Positions 1 to 5,729 of a DNA stretch of 7,275 nt are shown here, piece by piece. Location: NCBI GenBank assembly GCA_029262935.1, contig JAJCYK010000078.1, positions 1 to 7,275 on the forward strand, in the 5' to 3' direction. Below the pieces are notes generated by a model. The model was given only the letters and a program-made list of their open reading frames with translations. It searched no databases and was not told where the DNA came from. Source of the stretch: Cytophagales bacterium. Its GTDB lineage: Bacteria > Bacteroidota > Bacteroidia > Cytophagales > Cyclobacteriaceae. A program made the position numbers and the translations under genes. Numbering within the stretch: position 1 is the stretch's first letter; every line of letters begins with the position of its first letter.

Positions 1-159
1 TTTCAACCAGAATTGCCCTATGCGCAAGCCATGAAATTGGGGAGAGCGCAGGACGCTTTTTTGTTGAACCTTTGTGAGCAGAAAAGAGCGTTTTCATCCA
101 CGGATTTGACGTCAATTTATGACCAACTAAAGCAACTTTCACAGGAGTATTTAGAATAA
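1..159 (+). CDS. 3' end of an unrecognised protein-coding gene (C-terminal 52 residues)
   Basis: An open frame enters from the left edge in frame 1 and ends at a TAA at 157-159. It gives 52 residues, starting FQPELPYAQA and ending LSQEYLE. The fragment is soluble-looking and probably helical, with heptad-like Leu spacing near the end (IYDQLKQLSQEYLE) and a single Cys at residue 25. No transmembrane segment and no sorting-domain features are present, so the protein most likely ends in the cytoplasm. I do not recognise the family, and the remaining sequence is outside the window. That it is coding rests on the uninterrupted frame, the ordinary amino-acid composition, and the non-coding character of the DNA right after the stop. 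A weak terminator-like element follows about 85 bases downstream. Confidence 0.6.
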   Translation, partial: FQPELPYAQAMKLGRAQDAFLLNLCEQKRAFSSTDLTSIYDQLKQLSQEYLE

Positions 160-246
160 TTCCAAGAATACCTCATTTTCAAGAATCCGCCTTATAACGC
201 ATTATGGGTGATAAATTAGCCAAACTTGGGGCGATCCATGCCACGT

Positions 247-283
247 ATATCCCGCAGGTTGGTATATTTTTTCATTTTTTTTT
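247..283 (+). terminator. Weak candidate intrinsic terminator for the left-edge gene
   Basis: ATATCCC (247-253) can pair with GGTATAT (261-267), with one mismatch, around a 7-base loop. The pairing runs directly into TTTTTT and then, after CA, nine more T residues (to 283). The T tracts are strong but the stem is short and AT-rich, so termination would be inefficient. It lies about 90 bases past the stop of the left-edge gene. The T tracts could also be plain AT-rich spacer. Confidence 0.3.
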
Positions 284-303
284 AACCCTGTCTTAAATAA
301 GCC

Positions 304-325
304 TGGCTTGGCTTTGTCCAAGCCA
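304..325. repeat. Perfect 8-bp inverted repeat (hairpin), role unknown
   Basis: TGGCTTGG (304-311) and CCAAGCCA (318-325) are exact reverse complements around the 6-base loop CTTTGT. The stem is GC-rich enough to be stable in RNA. On the plus strand it is followed by AAGATGC, not by a T run. On the minus strand about 20 bases separate it from the poly-T stretch. It is therefore not a textbook terminator in either direction. It could be an operator, part of a leader RNA, or remnant structure. Confidence 0.45.
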
Positions 326-434
326 AAGATGCTTAATGAGGTTTCTATCGAAGGTCTTCACCACTTAGTGCAAAACAAATTTGGGGTGGCATGTAATCCG
401 AAGTTCAAACAAGTATTTGTCGCCCATTTTCCAG

Positions 435-465
435 TTTGATTTTTCTTAGAATTTCGATAATTTAT
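435..465 (+). promoter_or_regulatory. Candidate Bacteroidota-type promoter for the propeller gene
   Basis: A TTTG at 435-438 is followed after 19 bases by TAATTTAT at 458-465, which matches the Bacteroidota -7 consensus TAnnTTTG at its four fixed TA/TT positions but not at the last two. The spacing agrees with the usual -33/-7 arrangement of this phylum. Transcription would begin near 471-473, leaving a leader of about 50 bases before the ATG at 521. The -7 element is imperfect and the region is AT-rich, so a chance match is possible. Confidence 0.3.
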
Positions 466-485
466 GTGACCCATCTAGTAGCATT

Positions 486-498
486 AATTGTAACAATT
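486..498. promoter_or_regulatory. Short inverted repeat ahead of the propeller gene
   Basis: AATTGT (486-491) and ACAATT (493-498) form a 6-bp inverted repeat with a one-base spacer, 22 bases upstream of the ATG at 521. If the promoter at 435-465 is real, this lies inside the leader. It could be an operator half-site pair or a small structure near the start codon. At this length and AT content it may be chance. Confidence 0.15.
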
Positions 499-520
499 CA
501 AACATCTTAACTCAACATCA

Positions 521-3500
521 ATGACTAAACTTTACAGATTAACTACGAAATTTTGTTTAGGGGTGGCAGGGCTCATGATTAGCTTTGTCGCTTACGGACA
601 ACAATTGAAGACCAGTGCAGGAAAAGATCAAGCGATCAAAGGACATGCTTTATACAAGCAATCTAAAATATACGATAGTCAGCTAGGTCCAGTAGGAGAT
701 AGACCACCGGCTTCCGCTGACCGAGCTATGGACCGAGTTCAGTACGAATTCGAACTTTTAAAGGACCCCAATACAGGTAAAATCCCTGAATTGATTCGAG
801 AAAAAGAACTGCAGTTTTCCAAAGATATTCCCACAGAAGAGTCTTTACAATTGGCTAGTGGAAGATCAAGCAGTCCTTGGACAAACAGAGGCCCCTTTAA
901 CGTAGGAGGCCGTACCAGAGCCCTGGCAATTGACATGGAAAATGAGAGTGTCATTTTAGCTGGTGGTGTTAGTGGCGGTTTGTGGCGTTCGGAAGACGGA
1001 GGCCAAACTTGGGGAGAAGTAACTACTATAAACCAAATTTCCAGTATTACTTGTATTGTACAAGATCCACGTCCAGGAAGACGACACATTTGGTACTACG
1101 GAACTGGAGAACGCACGGGCAACTCTGCAGGAGCACCCTTTGCCTTTTATGCTGGTAATGGAGTATTCAAATCCACGAATGGAGGCCGATCGTTCCGTCC
1201 CTTGCAAGCCACTGCAGATGACGTGGCCAATGTATTTGCCCCATTCGATTTAATATCAAACATCGCAGTTCATCCGAATTCTGGTGCTTTGTATGTTTCT
1301 ACTTGGAATGGAATATTCAAATCAGCAAACGGTTTCGACGGCTTTACGGAAGTTTTAGCAGGAGGAATTGACAATTGGACCGATATCATCATTACCCCAC
1401 AAGGGACAATTTATGCTACCATCGAAACTACAGGTACTCCCAACAGAGGTGTTTTTGCTTCCAAAGACGGCAATTCTTGGGTGGACATTACCCCTGAGGG
1501 CTTCCCTGCATTCTTTGGCCGTACCGTTTTAGGATATACGCCTTCTGATGAGAATATCGTATACGCATTTTCAGAAGATTTATTAGGTGGTCTTGGATAC
1601 TTATGGCGCTTTACCAAGGATAGTCCGGGTTCTACGGGTACTTGGGTAGATCTAAGCGCGAACTTGCCCGCTATAGGAGGTAACGTGGGTAGTTTGAATA
1701 CGCAAACAGCTTACAACTTGGTGGTTAGAGTACATCCCACAGACCCTAATATGGTGTTCATTGGTGGTACCAATGTTTACAGATCAACTACCGGGTTTAC
1801 TACGCCAGCAGGACAGGAGTCTTGGATAGGTGGTTATTCTCCTTTAAACAATATCAGCCAATATCCAGACCATCATCCGGATCAGCATGATTTGATCTTT
1901 TATAAATCAAATCCCAACAAAGCATTATCTGCTAATGATGGAGGAGTACAAGTAACAGAAGATATTACTGCAAACTTGTCGTTCTTTGAGCCAGTGGATT
2001 GGATTGATTTGAATCGCGGGTACATTACTACCCAGCCTTATGCATTCGATTTTGATCCCGATGGTTCATCAACGGATATTGTAGCGGGTTTTCAAGATAA
2101 TGGCACATGGTTTACAGGTGATGATGCTTCAGATGCATTCTGGATAGAAGACTTTTCCGGAGATGGCTCATATAATGCAATTTCAGATGGAGGTCTTACA
2201 CGGTACGTGAGTTCACAGTTTGGTAACCTCTTTCGACTAAATTTGGATGCCGATGGTAATTTCCTATCATTCGCTCGTGTTCGTCCCGCAGGTGCCAGTG
2301 GATTCTCTTTCGTTGCGCCTTTCATTCTGGACAAAGTGAATGACAACATCATGTATTTTCCAGCTGGAGCTACCCTGTGGAGAAACAATGATCTTGATGA
2401 AATTCCTCTTAACTCCTTTGCATTCGCTACTAAGAACTGGGTGCAAGTAAATGAAGCTACAGTGCCGGCAGGTACTATCACCGCTTTGGATGTTTCTAAA
2501 TACCCAGTAGCAAACAAACTCTACTACGGGACCAGTGTTGGACAAATTTTCCGCATGGATAATGCCAATATTGGCGGTCAAGCGAAAGTAGATGTTAGCA
2601 CCGGTAAAGGATTGCCTGTTGGTGGATGGATCGTAAACATTACGGTTAATCCCACTAATTCGGACGAAGTGTTCGCGGTATTCTCAAATTATGGTATCCC
2701 TAGTTTGTTTCAAACCACTAATGGTGGCGAAACCTGGACTGACATAGGGGGTAACTTAGAGCAAAACCCTGATGGAACGGGTAACGGACCTTCTGTAAGG
2801 TGGTTTGCTATTCGAGGTAACAACGAAGGTTATTTCGCTGGAACCAGTACGGGATTGTATTTTGCCAAAAGATTAAGTGGAGCAACCACGAATTGGAGAA
2901 GATCCAATAGCTCAGAAATTGGCAACGCCGTGGTACCCATGGTAAAAACCCGTGGAGATGGATTTATGGTTGCTGCTAGTCATGGTAACGGATTATTTGC
3001 CGCTAAACTACCTGTCAGGCCCAGACCTGAACCTGAATTGCGCGTAGCTTATTTATTAGATGACTACATCGCTGCTCTTAACAGCCCTGATACGATAATT
3101 CATATTAACGGATTGTTTGAGAATAGTGGAGGGACTCCGATTGAAGTAGAGTTGACTAACTCAAATCCTGCTTTAGTAACGGCGGCTCTGGTAGGTAACG
3201 ATGTTAAGATTCGTTATGCTGCCGATCTGGAAGGCTCTGCATCAATAGCACTAATTGCTACTGCTGGCGCAGAACAAGTGGCTGAAGGGTTTACAGTTAT
3301 AGTAGCGGAACCTGCTATTTACGAACAAGTAGTGGACTTGGTAGGAAGCAGGCCTTCTCAAAACTTTACAGACTTCGGGGCCACTGCCCAAACTGCCGCA
3401 GATTTTTCAGTACCGGAGAATACCACCTGGACCTTGGATCGGGTAACTGCTTTTGGTGGGGCTAACAATTCACCTCTCTTGACCGATGCCGTGGTGGTGG

Positions 3501-4144
3501 TGTATGCGGATGCAGGTGGTGCACCTGGCGATGAGGTTTATAACAGTGGATCAATAGTTCCTGTTTCTGACCCTGCAGATACCAACTTAGAATTGGTATT
3601 ACCCGAAACGGCGGTTCTAGGCAGTGGAGATTATTGGATTTCAGTTTATGTAAACCTAGCCTTCAATCCAAACTTTACCCAATGGTTCTGGAGCACGCAA
3701 TCTGCTGTGATAGGCAGCGAAGGATTCTTCAAAGATGAATTCGATCTGTTTGGTTCGGGAGCTACCGATTGGACCCCTGCTTCAGTGGCATTTGGTGATA
3801 CTCCTTCGGATCAGGTATTCCAACTTTTCGGCATGGTTGACAACGGGGCTGTGGCAGCTAATAGCGGCTTGGATGCTGGGTTAACAGAATTGACGCAAGA
3901 GCTTGATGGTTATGCCGTATGGCCCAATCCTTCAAATGATGTGTTTAACATCCGATTTAAAGATACCGGCAAAGACGCAGTATTGTTAATTCACAATACA
4001 AATGGAACGTTGGTTTATAGAAATAATCAAATAAAGACGGGCGGAACACTTTCTTGGAATGCGTCGGACTTTCCTACAGGAATCTACTTTGTACATATGA
4101 TTACTACTGAAGGTCGCCACACGTTTAAATTGTTTAAAGACTAA
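521..4144 (+). CDS. Secreted Asp-box (BNR/VPS10-like) beta-propeller protein with C-terminal T9SS sorting domain
   Basis: This 1207-residue protein is predicted to be exported across the inner membrane and then moved to the cell surface or medium by the type IX secretion system. Residues 1-26 form a signal peptide (basic start, hydrophobic core, likely cut AYG|QQ). Residues about 115-830 carry Asp-box motifs of bladed propellers: SEDGGQTW (157-164), STNGGRSF (218-225), SKDGNSW (314-320) and TTNGGETW (732-739), plus a degenerate SANGFDGF (268-275). HHPDQHD (451-457) and NDGG (472-475) form a paired motif that I recall as typical of Bacteroidota VPS10/YVTN-type propellers. A Pro-rich linker (from 831) leads to an Ig- or cadherin-like domain (about 840-930), then a beta-sandwich module (about 934-1104). 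The end (1131-1207) is a type A sorting domain: WPNPS, a DLLI-like strand, GIYFV, and a basic final strand FKLFKD. No FRIP motif is present, so sialidase activity is not supported. The role may be glycan or protein binding or degradation at the surface. The ATG at 521 is chosen because it gives the signal peptide; no Shine-Dalgarno sequence is visible. Confidence 0.92.
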   Translation: MTKLYRLTTKFCLGVAGLMISFVAYGQQLKTSAGKDQAIKGHALYKQSKIYDSQLGPVGDRPPASADRAMDRVQYEFELLKDPNTGKIPELIREKELQFSKDIPTEESLQLASGRSSSPWTNRGPFNVGGRTRALAIDMENESVILAGGVSGGLWRSEDGGQTWGEVTTINQISSITCIVQDPRPGRRHIWYYGTGERTGNSAGAPFAFYAGNGVFKSTNGGRSFRPLQATADDVANVFAPFDLISNIAVHPNSGALYVSTWNGIFKSANGFDGFTEVLAGGIDNWTDIIITPQGTIYATIETTGTPNRGVFASKDGNSWVDITPEGFPAFFGRTVLGYTPSDENIVYAFSEDLLGGLGYLWRFTKDSPGSTGTWVDLSANLPAIGGNVGSLNTQTAYNLVVRVHPTDPNMVFIGGTNVYRSTTGFTTPAGQESWIGGYSPLNNISQYPDHHPDQHDLIFYKSNPNKALSANDGGVQVTEDITANLSFFEPVDWIDLNRGYITTQPYAFDFDPDGSSTDIVAGFQDNGTWFTGDDASDAFWIEDFSGDGSYNAISDGGLTRYVSSQFGNLFRLNLDADGNFLSFARVRPAGASGFSFVAPFILDKVNDNIMYFPAGATLWRNNDLDEIPLNSFAFATKNWVQVNEATVPAGTITALDVSKYPVANKLYYGTSVGQIFRMDNANIGGQAKVDVSTGKGLPVGGWIVNITVNPTNSDEVFAVFSNYGIPSLFQTTNGGETWTDIGGNLEQNPDGTGNGPSVRWFAIRGNNEGYFAGTSTGLYFAKRLSGATTNWRRSNSSEIGNAVVPMVKTRGDGFMVAASHGNGLFAAKLPVRPRPEPELRVAYLLDDYIAALNSPDTIIHINGLFENSGGTPIEVELTNSNPALVTAALVGNDVKIRYAADLEGSASIALIATAGAEQVAEGFTVIVAEPAIYEQVVDLVGSRPSQNFTDFGATAQTAADFSVPENTTWTLDRVTAFGGANNSPLLTDAVVVVYADAGGAPGDEVYNSGSIVPVSDPADTNLELVLPETAVLGSGDYWISVYVNLAFNPNFTQWFWSTQSAVIGSEGFFKDEFDLFGSGATDWTPASVAFGDTPSDQVFQLFGMVDNGAVAANSGLDAGLTELTQELDGYAVWPNPSNDVFNIRFKDTGKDAVLLIHNTNGTLVYRNNQIKTGGTLSWNASDFPTGIYFVHMITTEGRHTFKLFKD

Positions 4145-4166
4145 TAAAAGTATATCACATTTTACT

Positions 4167-4203
4167 AGAAGCTGCATTAAAGATTACCTTTGGTGCAGCT
4201 TCT
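4167..4203 (+). terminator. Strong hairpin terminator after the propeller gene
   Basis: AGAAGCTGCA (4167-4176) pairs perfectly with TGCAGCTTCT (4194-4203). The interior can continue through two U-G pairs and AAAG/CTTT (4179-4182 with 4188-4191), giving a stem of about 16 bp closed by a 5-base loop. The 3' arm runs into TTAATTAT, a modest T-rich tail. The hairpin begins 22 bases after the propeller stop codon, as expected for an intrinsic terminator on the plus strand. On the minus strand no T run follows. The weak tail means some readthrough into the small gene 16 bases further on is possible. Confidence 0.7.
4185..4192 (+). promoter_or_regulatory. Candidate -7 element (TACCTTTG) inside the terminator hairpin
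   Basis: TACCTTTG matches the Bacteroidota -7 consensus TAnnTTTG exactly. It lies in the loop-proximal part of the hairpin at 4167-4203. A start near 4198-4200 would give a leader of about 20 bases to the ATG at 4219. At the -33 position there is only TTTA (4161-4164) in place of TTTG, so the upstream element is poor. The position is right for the small lipoprotein gene, which otherwise has no room for a promoter outside the preceding gene and its terminator. Confidence 0.3.
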
Positions 4204-4218
4204 TTAATTATAAATGAT

Positions 4219-4656
4219 ATGACACGCTTCTGTGGTGTAATGATAATTTCCTTGATCTGTGGCTTTGGGTGTCAACCTGCTAAATCTCAGATCGATCAGT
4301 CCAAGACCAATACATCAGCCGCCTTAGCGGCCAACGGCCCAGGAGTGATAAAGATTCATGGTACGGTGAAAAAACTTCACGAAGAAGCTGTCCTCTTCTG
4401 TGGTCGGAGTTTAATTCATTTGGCAGAAATCCAAGTGGACCAGGTTACAGTAACGGGGTCTGGTGTAACTCGACCCCCAACAGTCGGGCAAACGGTTTCA
4501 GTACAATTTCATTTAGGTTTTCAAGAGGTTAATGAGGAAAGCCTGCATTTACCTGGTTTATCTTCAAACGACACCTTCAAAGCAAGCATGCGAGAAAAAC
4601 CATGCTTCGGCACCCCCGAAGTTTACTACGAGATATTTGTGTATTCCTCGCTTTAA
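4219..4656 (+). CDS. Small putative lipoprotein of unknown function
   Basis: This 145-residue protein has a short basic N-terminus (MTR), a hydrophobic stretch (residues 5-17) and Cys18 in the context CGFGCQP, as in many Bacteroidota lipoproteins. The lipobox is imperfect: Gly rather than Leu lies at -3. Membrane anchoring is thus likely but not certain; plain signal-peptide cleavage is the alternative. Without Asp at +2, the usual Bacteroidota surface-export signals cannot be judged. The mature part starts with a Ser/Thr/Ala-rich linker (about 20-42), then is beta-rich: IKIHGTVKKL, IQVDQVTVTG, TVSVQFHLGF, VYYEIFVY. Two cysteines, Cys61 (LFCGRS) and Cys129 (KPCFGTP), could form a disulfide in the periplasm. 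The strand pattern suggests a small beta-barrel such as an OB-like fold, but I do not recognise the family. It is 74 bases after the propeller stop, separated by the hairpin at 4167-4203. The ATG at 4219 gives the complete N-terminal signal; Met8 would lose its basic residue. Confidence 0.75.
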   Translation: MTRFCGVMIISLICGFGCQPAKSQIDQSKTNTSAALAANGPGVIKIHGTVKKLHEEAVLFCGRSLIHLAEIQVDQVTVTGSGVTRPPTVGQTVSVQFHLGFQEVNEESLHLPGLSSNDTFKASMREKPCFGTPEVYYEIFVYSSL

Positions 4657-4699
4657 TAATAGAATATTCCGAAATCTTGGAAGGAGCATTGGGGAATAG

Positions 4700-5581
4700 C
4701 TAACTTTGTAAATCGCAAGTCTCTTCGTCTAACTCAGTTTCAATGGTATAGTGTTCAAAATGATACTGCTTTAAAACCTCCTTTGCTTGGCGTTTCACTT
4801 CCAATAATTGATCAAAATTAGCGATATTGGTTAATTTGAGGTGAGTTGTAAATACGTGATGTGCGCCTTCTAATGACCAAATATGAGTATGGTGTAAGGA
4901 ACCAACTTGATGTATTTCCAACAACTTTTGCTTTACCTCCTCTACATGAATTTCCGGAGGTACGCCTTGTAAAAAGATGAAAAGGGTTTCCTTTAATCGT
5001 TTCATCACATTCCATAAGATATACAAAGTGATGAGCAGGGAAAGAGTAGGGTCTAAATAATGATTGTCGTTAAATTTTAAAATTATGGCTACCACTAAAA
5101 CCGCGGCCCAGCCCAATACATCTTCGACCAAATGCCATGAAACTACCTTTTCATTCATGGTGGCGCCACCGCTTAACTTCCATGCCGCATAACCATTCAT
5201 CAGTATGCCAATAATCGCAAAGACTATCATCCCATCAGCATCAGAATGTTGCGGCTCCATTAACCTCCCAATGGCTTCGTAAATTACATATACTGATCCA
5301 CTAATTAGTACCAGACTGTTAATCAGCGCTCCTAATAAGGAAAACCGGGAGTAACCAAAAGAGTATTTTTCGTTGGCTCCCTTTTTGGCCTTCAGCTCCA
5401 GATACCAACTAGTCCCAAGTGAAAGTGTGTCTCCCAGGTCATGTACAGCATCAGAAACAATGGCAATACTGTTGACATACAACCCTCCGATAAACTCCAG
5501 AATGGTAAATCCGAGGTTGAGAAAAAAGGCAATCTTTAGATTCTTGCCGGATTGTTTACCGTGGTTGTGACCGTGAGACAT
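4700..5581 (-). CDS. Cation diffusion facilitator (CDF) family divalent-metal transporter, zinc type
   Basis: This is a 293-residue inner-membrane metal/proton antiporter, likely exporting Zn2+ (possibly Cd2+ or Co2+) from the cytoplasm. Numbering starts at the ATG whose first base is 5581. The N-terminus is His-rich (MSHGHNHG, His3/5/7). Six membrane segments lie at about 15-36, 38-62, 80-104, 116-136, 148-170 and 176-196. The transport-site residues are visible: His47-x3-Asp51 in segment 2 (VHDLGD) and His150-x3-Asp154 in segment 5 (HLVED), the HxxxD pair of zinc-transporting CzcD/ZnT members. The cytoplasmic domain (about 207-293) begins GVPPEI and carries the family pattern HHTHIWSL plus His241, His242 and His247, likely further metal ligands. 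Length is normal for the family. The frame is open 33 codons further upstream to a GTG at 5680. That GTG sits in the terminator of the preceding gene and the extension shows no family features, so I chose the ATG. Its stop is 43 bases from the stop of the convergent small lipoprotein gene. The specific metal is inferred. Confidence 0.93.
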   Translation of the reverse strand: MSHGHNHGKQSGKNLKIAFFLNLGFTILEFIGGLYVNSIAIVSDAVHDLGDTLSLGTSWYLELKAKKGANEKYSFGYSRFSLLGALINSLVLISGSVYVIYEAIGRLMEPQHSDADGMIVFAIIGILMNGYAAWKLSGGATMNEKVVSWHLVEDVLGWAAVLVVAIILKFNDNHYLDPTLSLLITLYILWNVMKRLKETLFIFLQGVPPEIHVEEVKQKLLEIHQVGSLHHTHIWSLEGAHHVFTTHLKLTNIANFDQLLEVKRQAKEVLKQYHFEHYTIETELDEETCDLQS

Positions 5582-5649
5582 AGTTGAATGTTCATAATTT
5601 ACTAATTCTCCGTCAGTTTGAAAATGAATTGCATTCGGTTCATTTAGGT

Positions 5650-5688
5650 TTAAAAATAAATCCCGAATGTCGATGAGCACCCGGGATT
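5650..5688 (-). terminator. Intrinsic terminator of the peptidase gene
   Basis: Read on the minus strand, AATCCCG pairs with CGGGATT (plus-strand positions 5682-5688 and 5659-5665), a perfect 7-bp stem with a 16-base loop. It is followed by TATTTTTA, a short U-rich tail. It lies 42 bases past the peptidase stop codon and about 78 bases before the CDF start. This suggests the CDF gene is transcribed from its own promoter rather than as a simple operon partner. The loop is larger than ideal, so termination may be partial. Confidence 0.6.
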
Positions 5689-5729
5689 CATTTCTTATCA
5701 GACTTACAAATGCTTGTATGTGCCTATGA

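Larger units (their letters stand above)
160..520. other. 361-base intergenic region with no supported gene
   Basis: No convincing gene lies here. The longest ATG-initiated frame I noticed (204-296, 30 codons) encodes a Phe-rich peptide read through T tracts and has no support. The region contains, in order, a weak hairpin running into T tracts (247-283), a clean 8-bp hairpin (304-325), a candidate Bacteroidota promoter (435-465) and a short inverted repeat (486-498) just ahead of the next gene. It is more AT-rich than the flanking genes in places. It is long for a simple spacer, so an unannotated regulatory RNA or a control region for the downstream gene is possible but not shown. Confidence 0.6.

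Noticed and set aside
204..296. A 30-codon ATG-initiated frame in the first intergenic region
   Set aside because: It is very short, and its second half is Phe-rich simply because it reads through T tracts. There is no recognisable feature and no upstream signal.
739..2581. Several 65-141 codon frames inside the propeller gene, on both strands
   Set aside because: They overlap a gene with clear signal peptide, domain motifs and sorting domain. Their translations have no motifs and odd compositions, so they are shadows of the real frame.
521..4144. Calling the propeller protein a sialidase because of its Asp boxes
   Set aside because: Asp boxes occur in many propeller families, and the FRIP motif and Arg triad expected of sialidases cannot be seen.
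4665..4698. TATTCC/GGAATA inverted repeat between the convergent genes as a bidirectional terminator
   Set aside because: The stem is only 6 AT-rich pairs with a 22-base loop and there is no clear T run on either side. It is too weak to call.
4818..5570. Other-frame open stretches inside the CDF gene
   Set aside because: They lie entirely within a transporter gene with its membrane segments and metal-site residues intact. Their products show no features.
5705..5718. TACAA-ATGC-TTGTA inverted repeat just past the peptidase stop
   Set aside because: A 5-bp AT-rich repeat is expected by chance in this spacer, and it has no T tail or promoter context.
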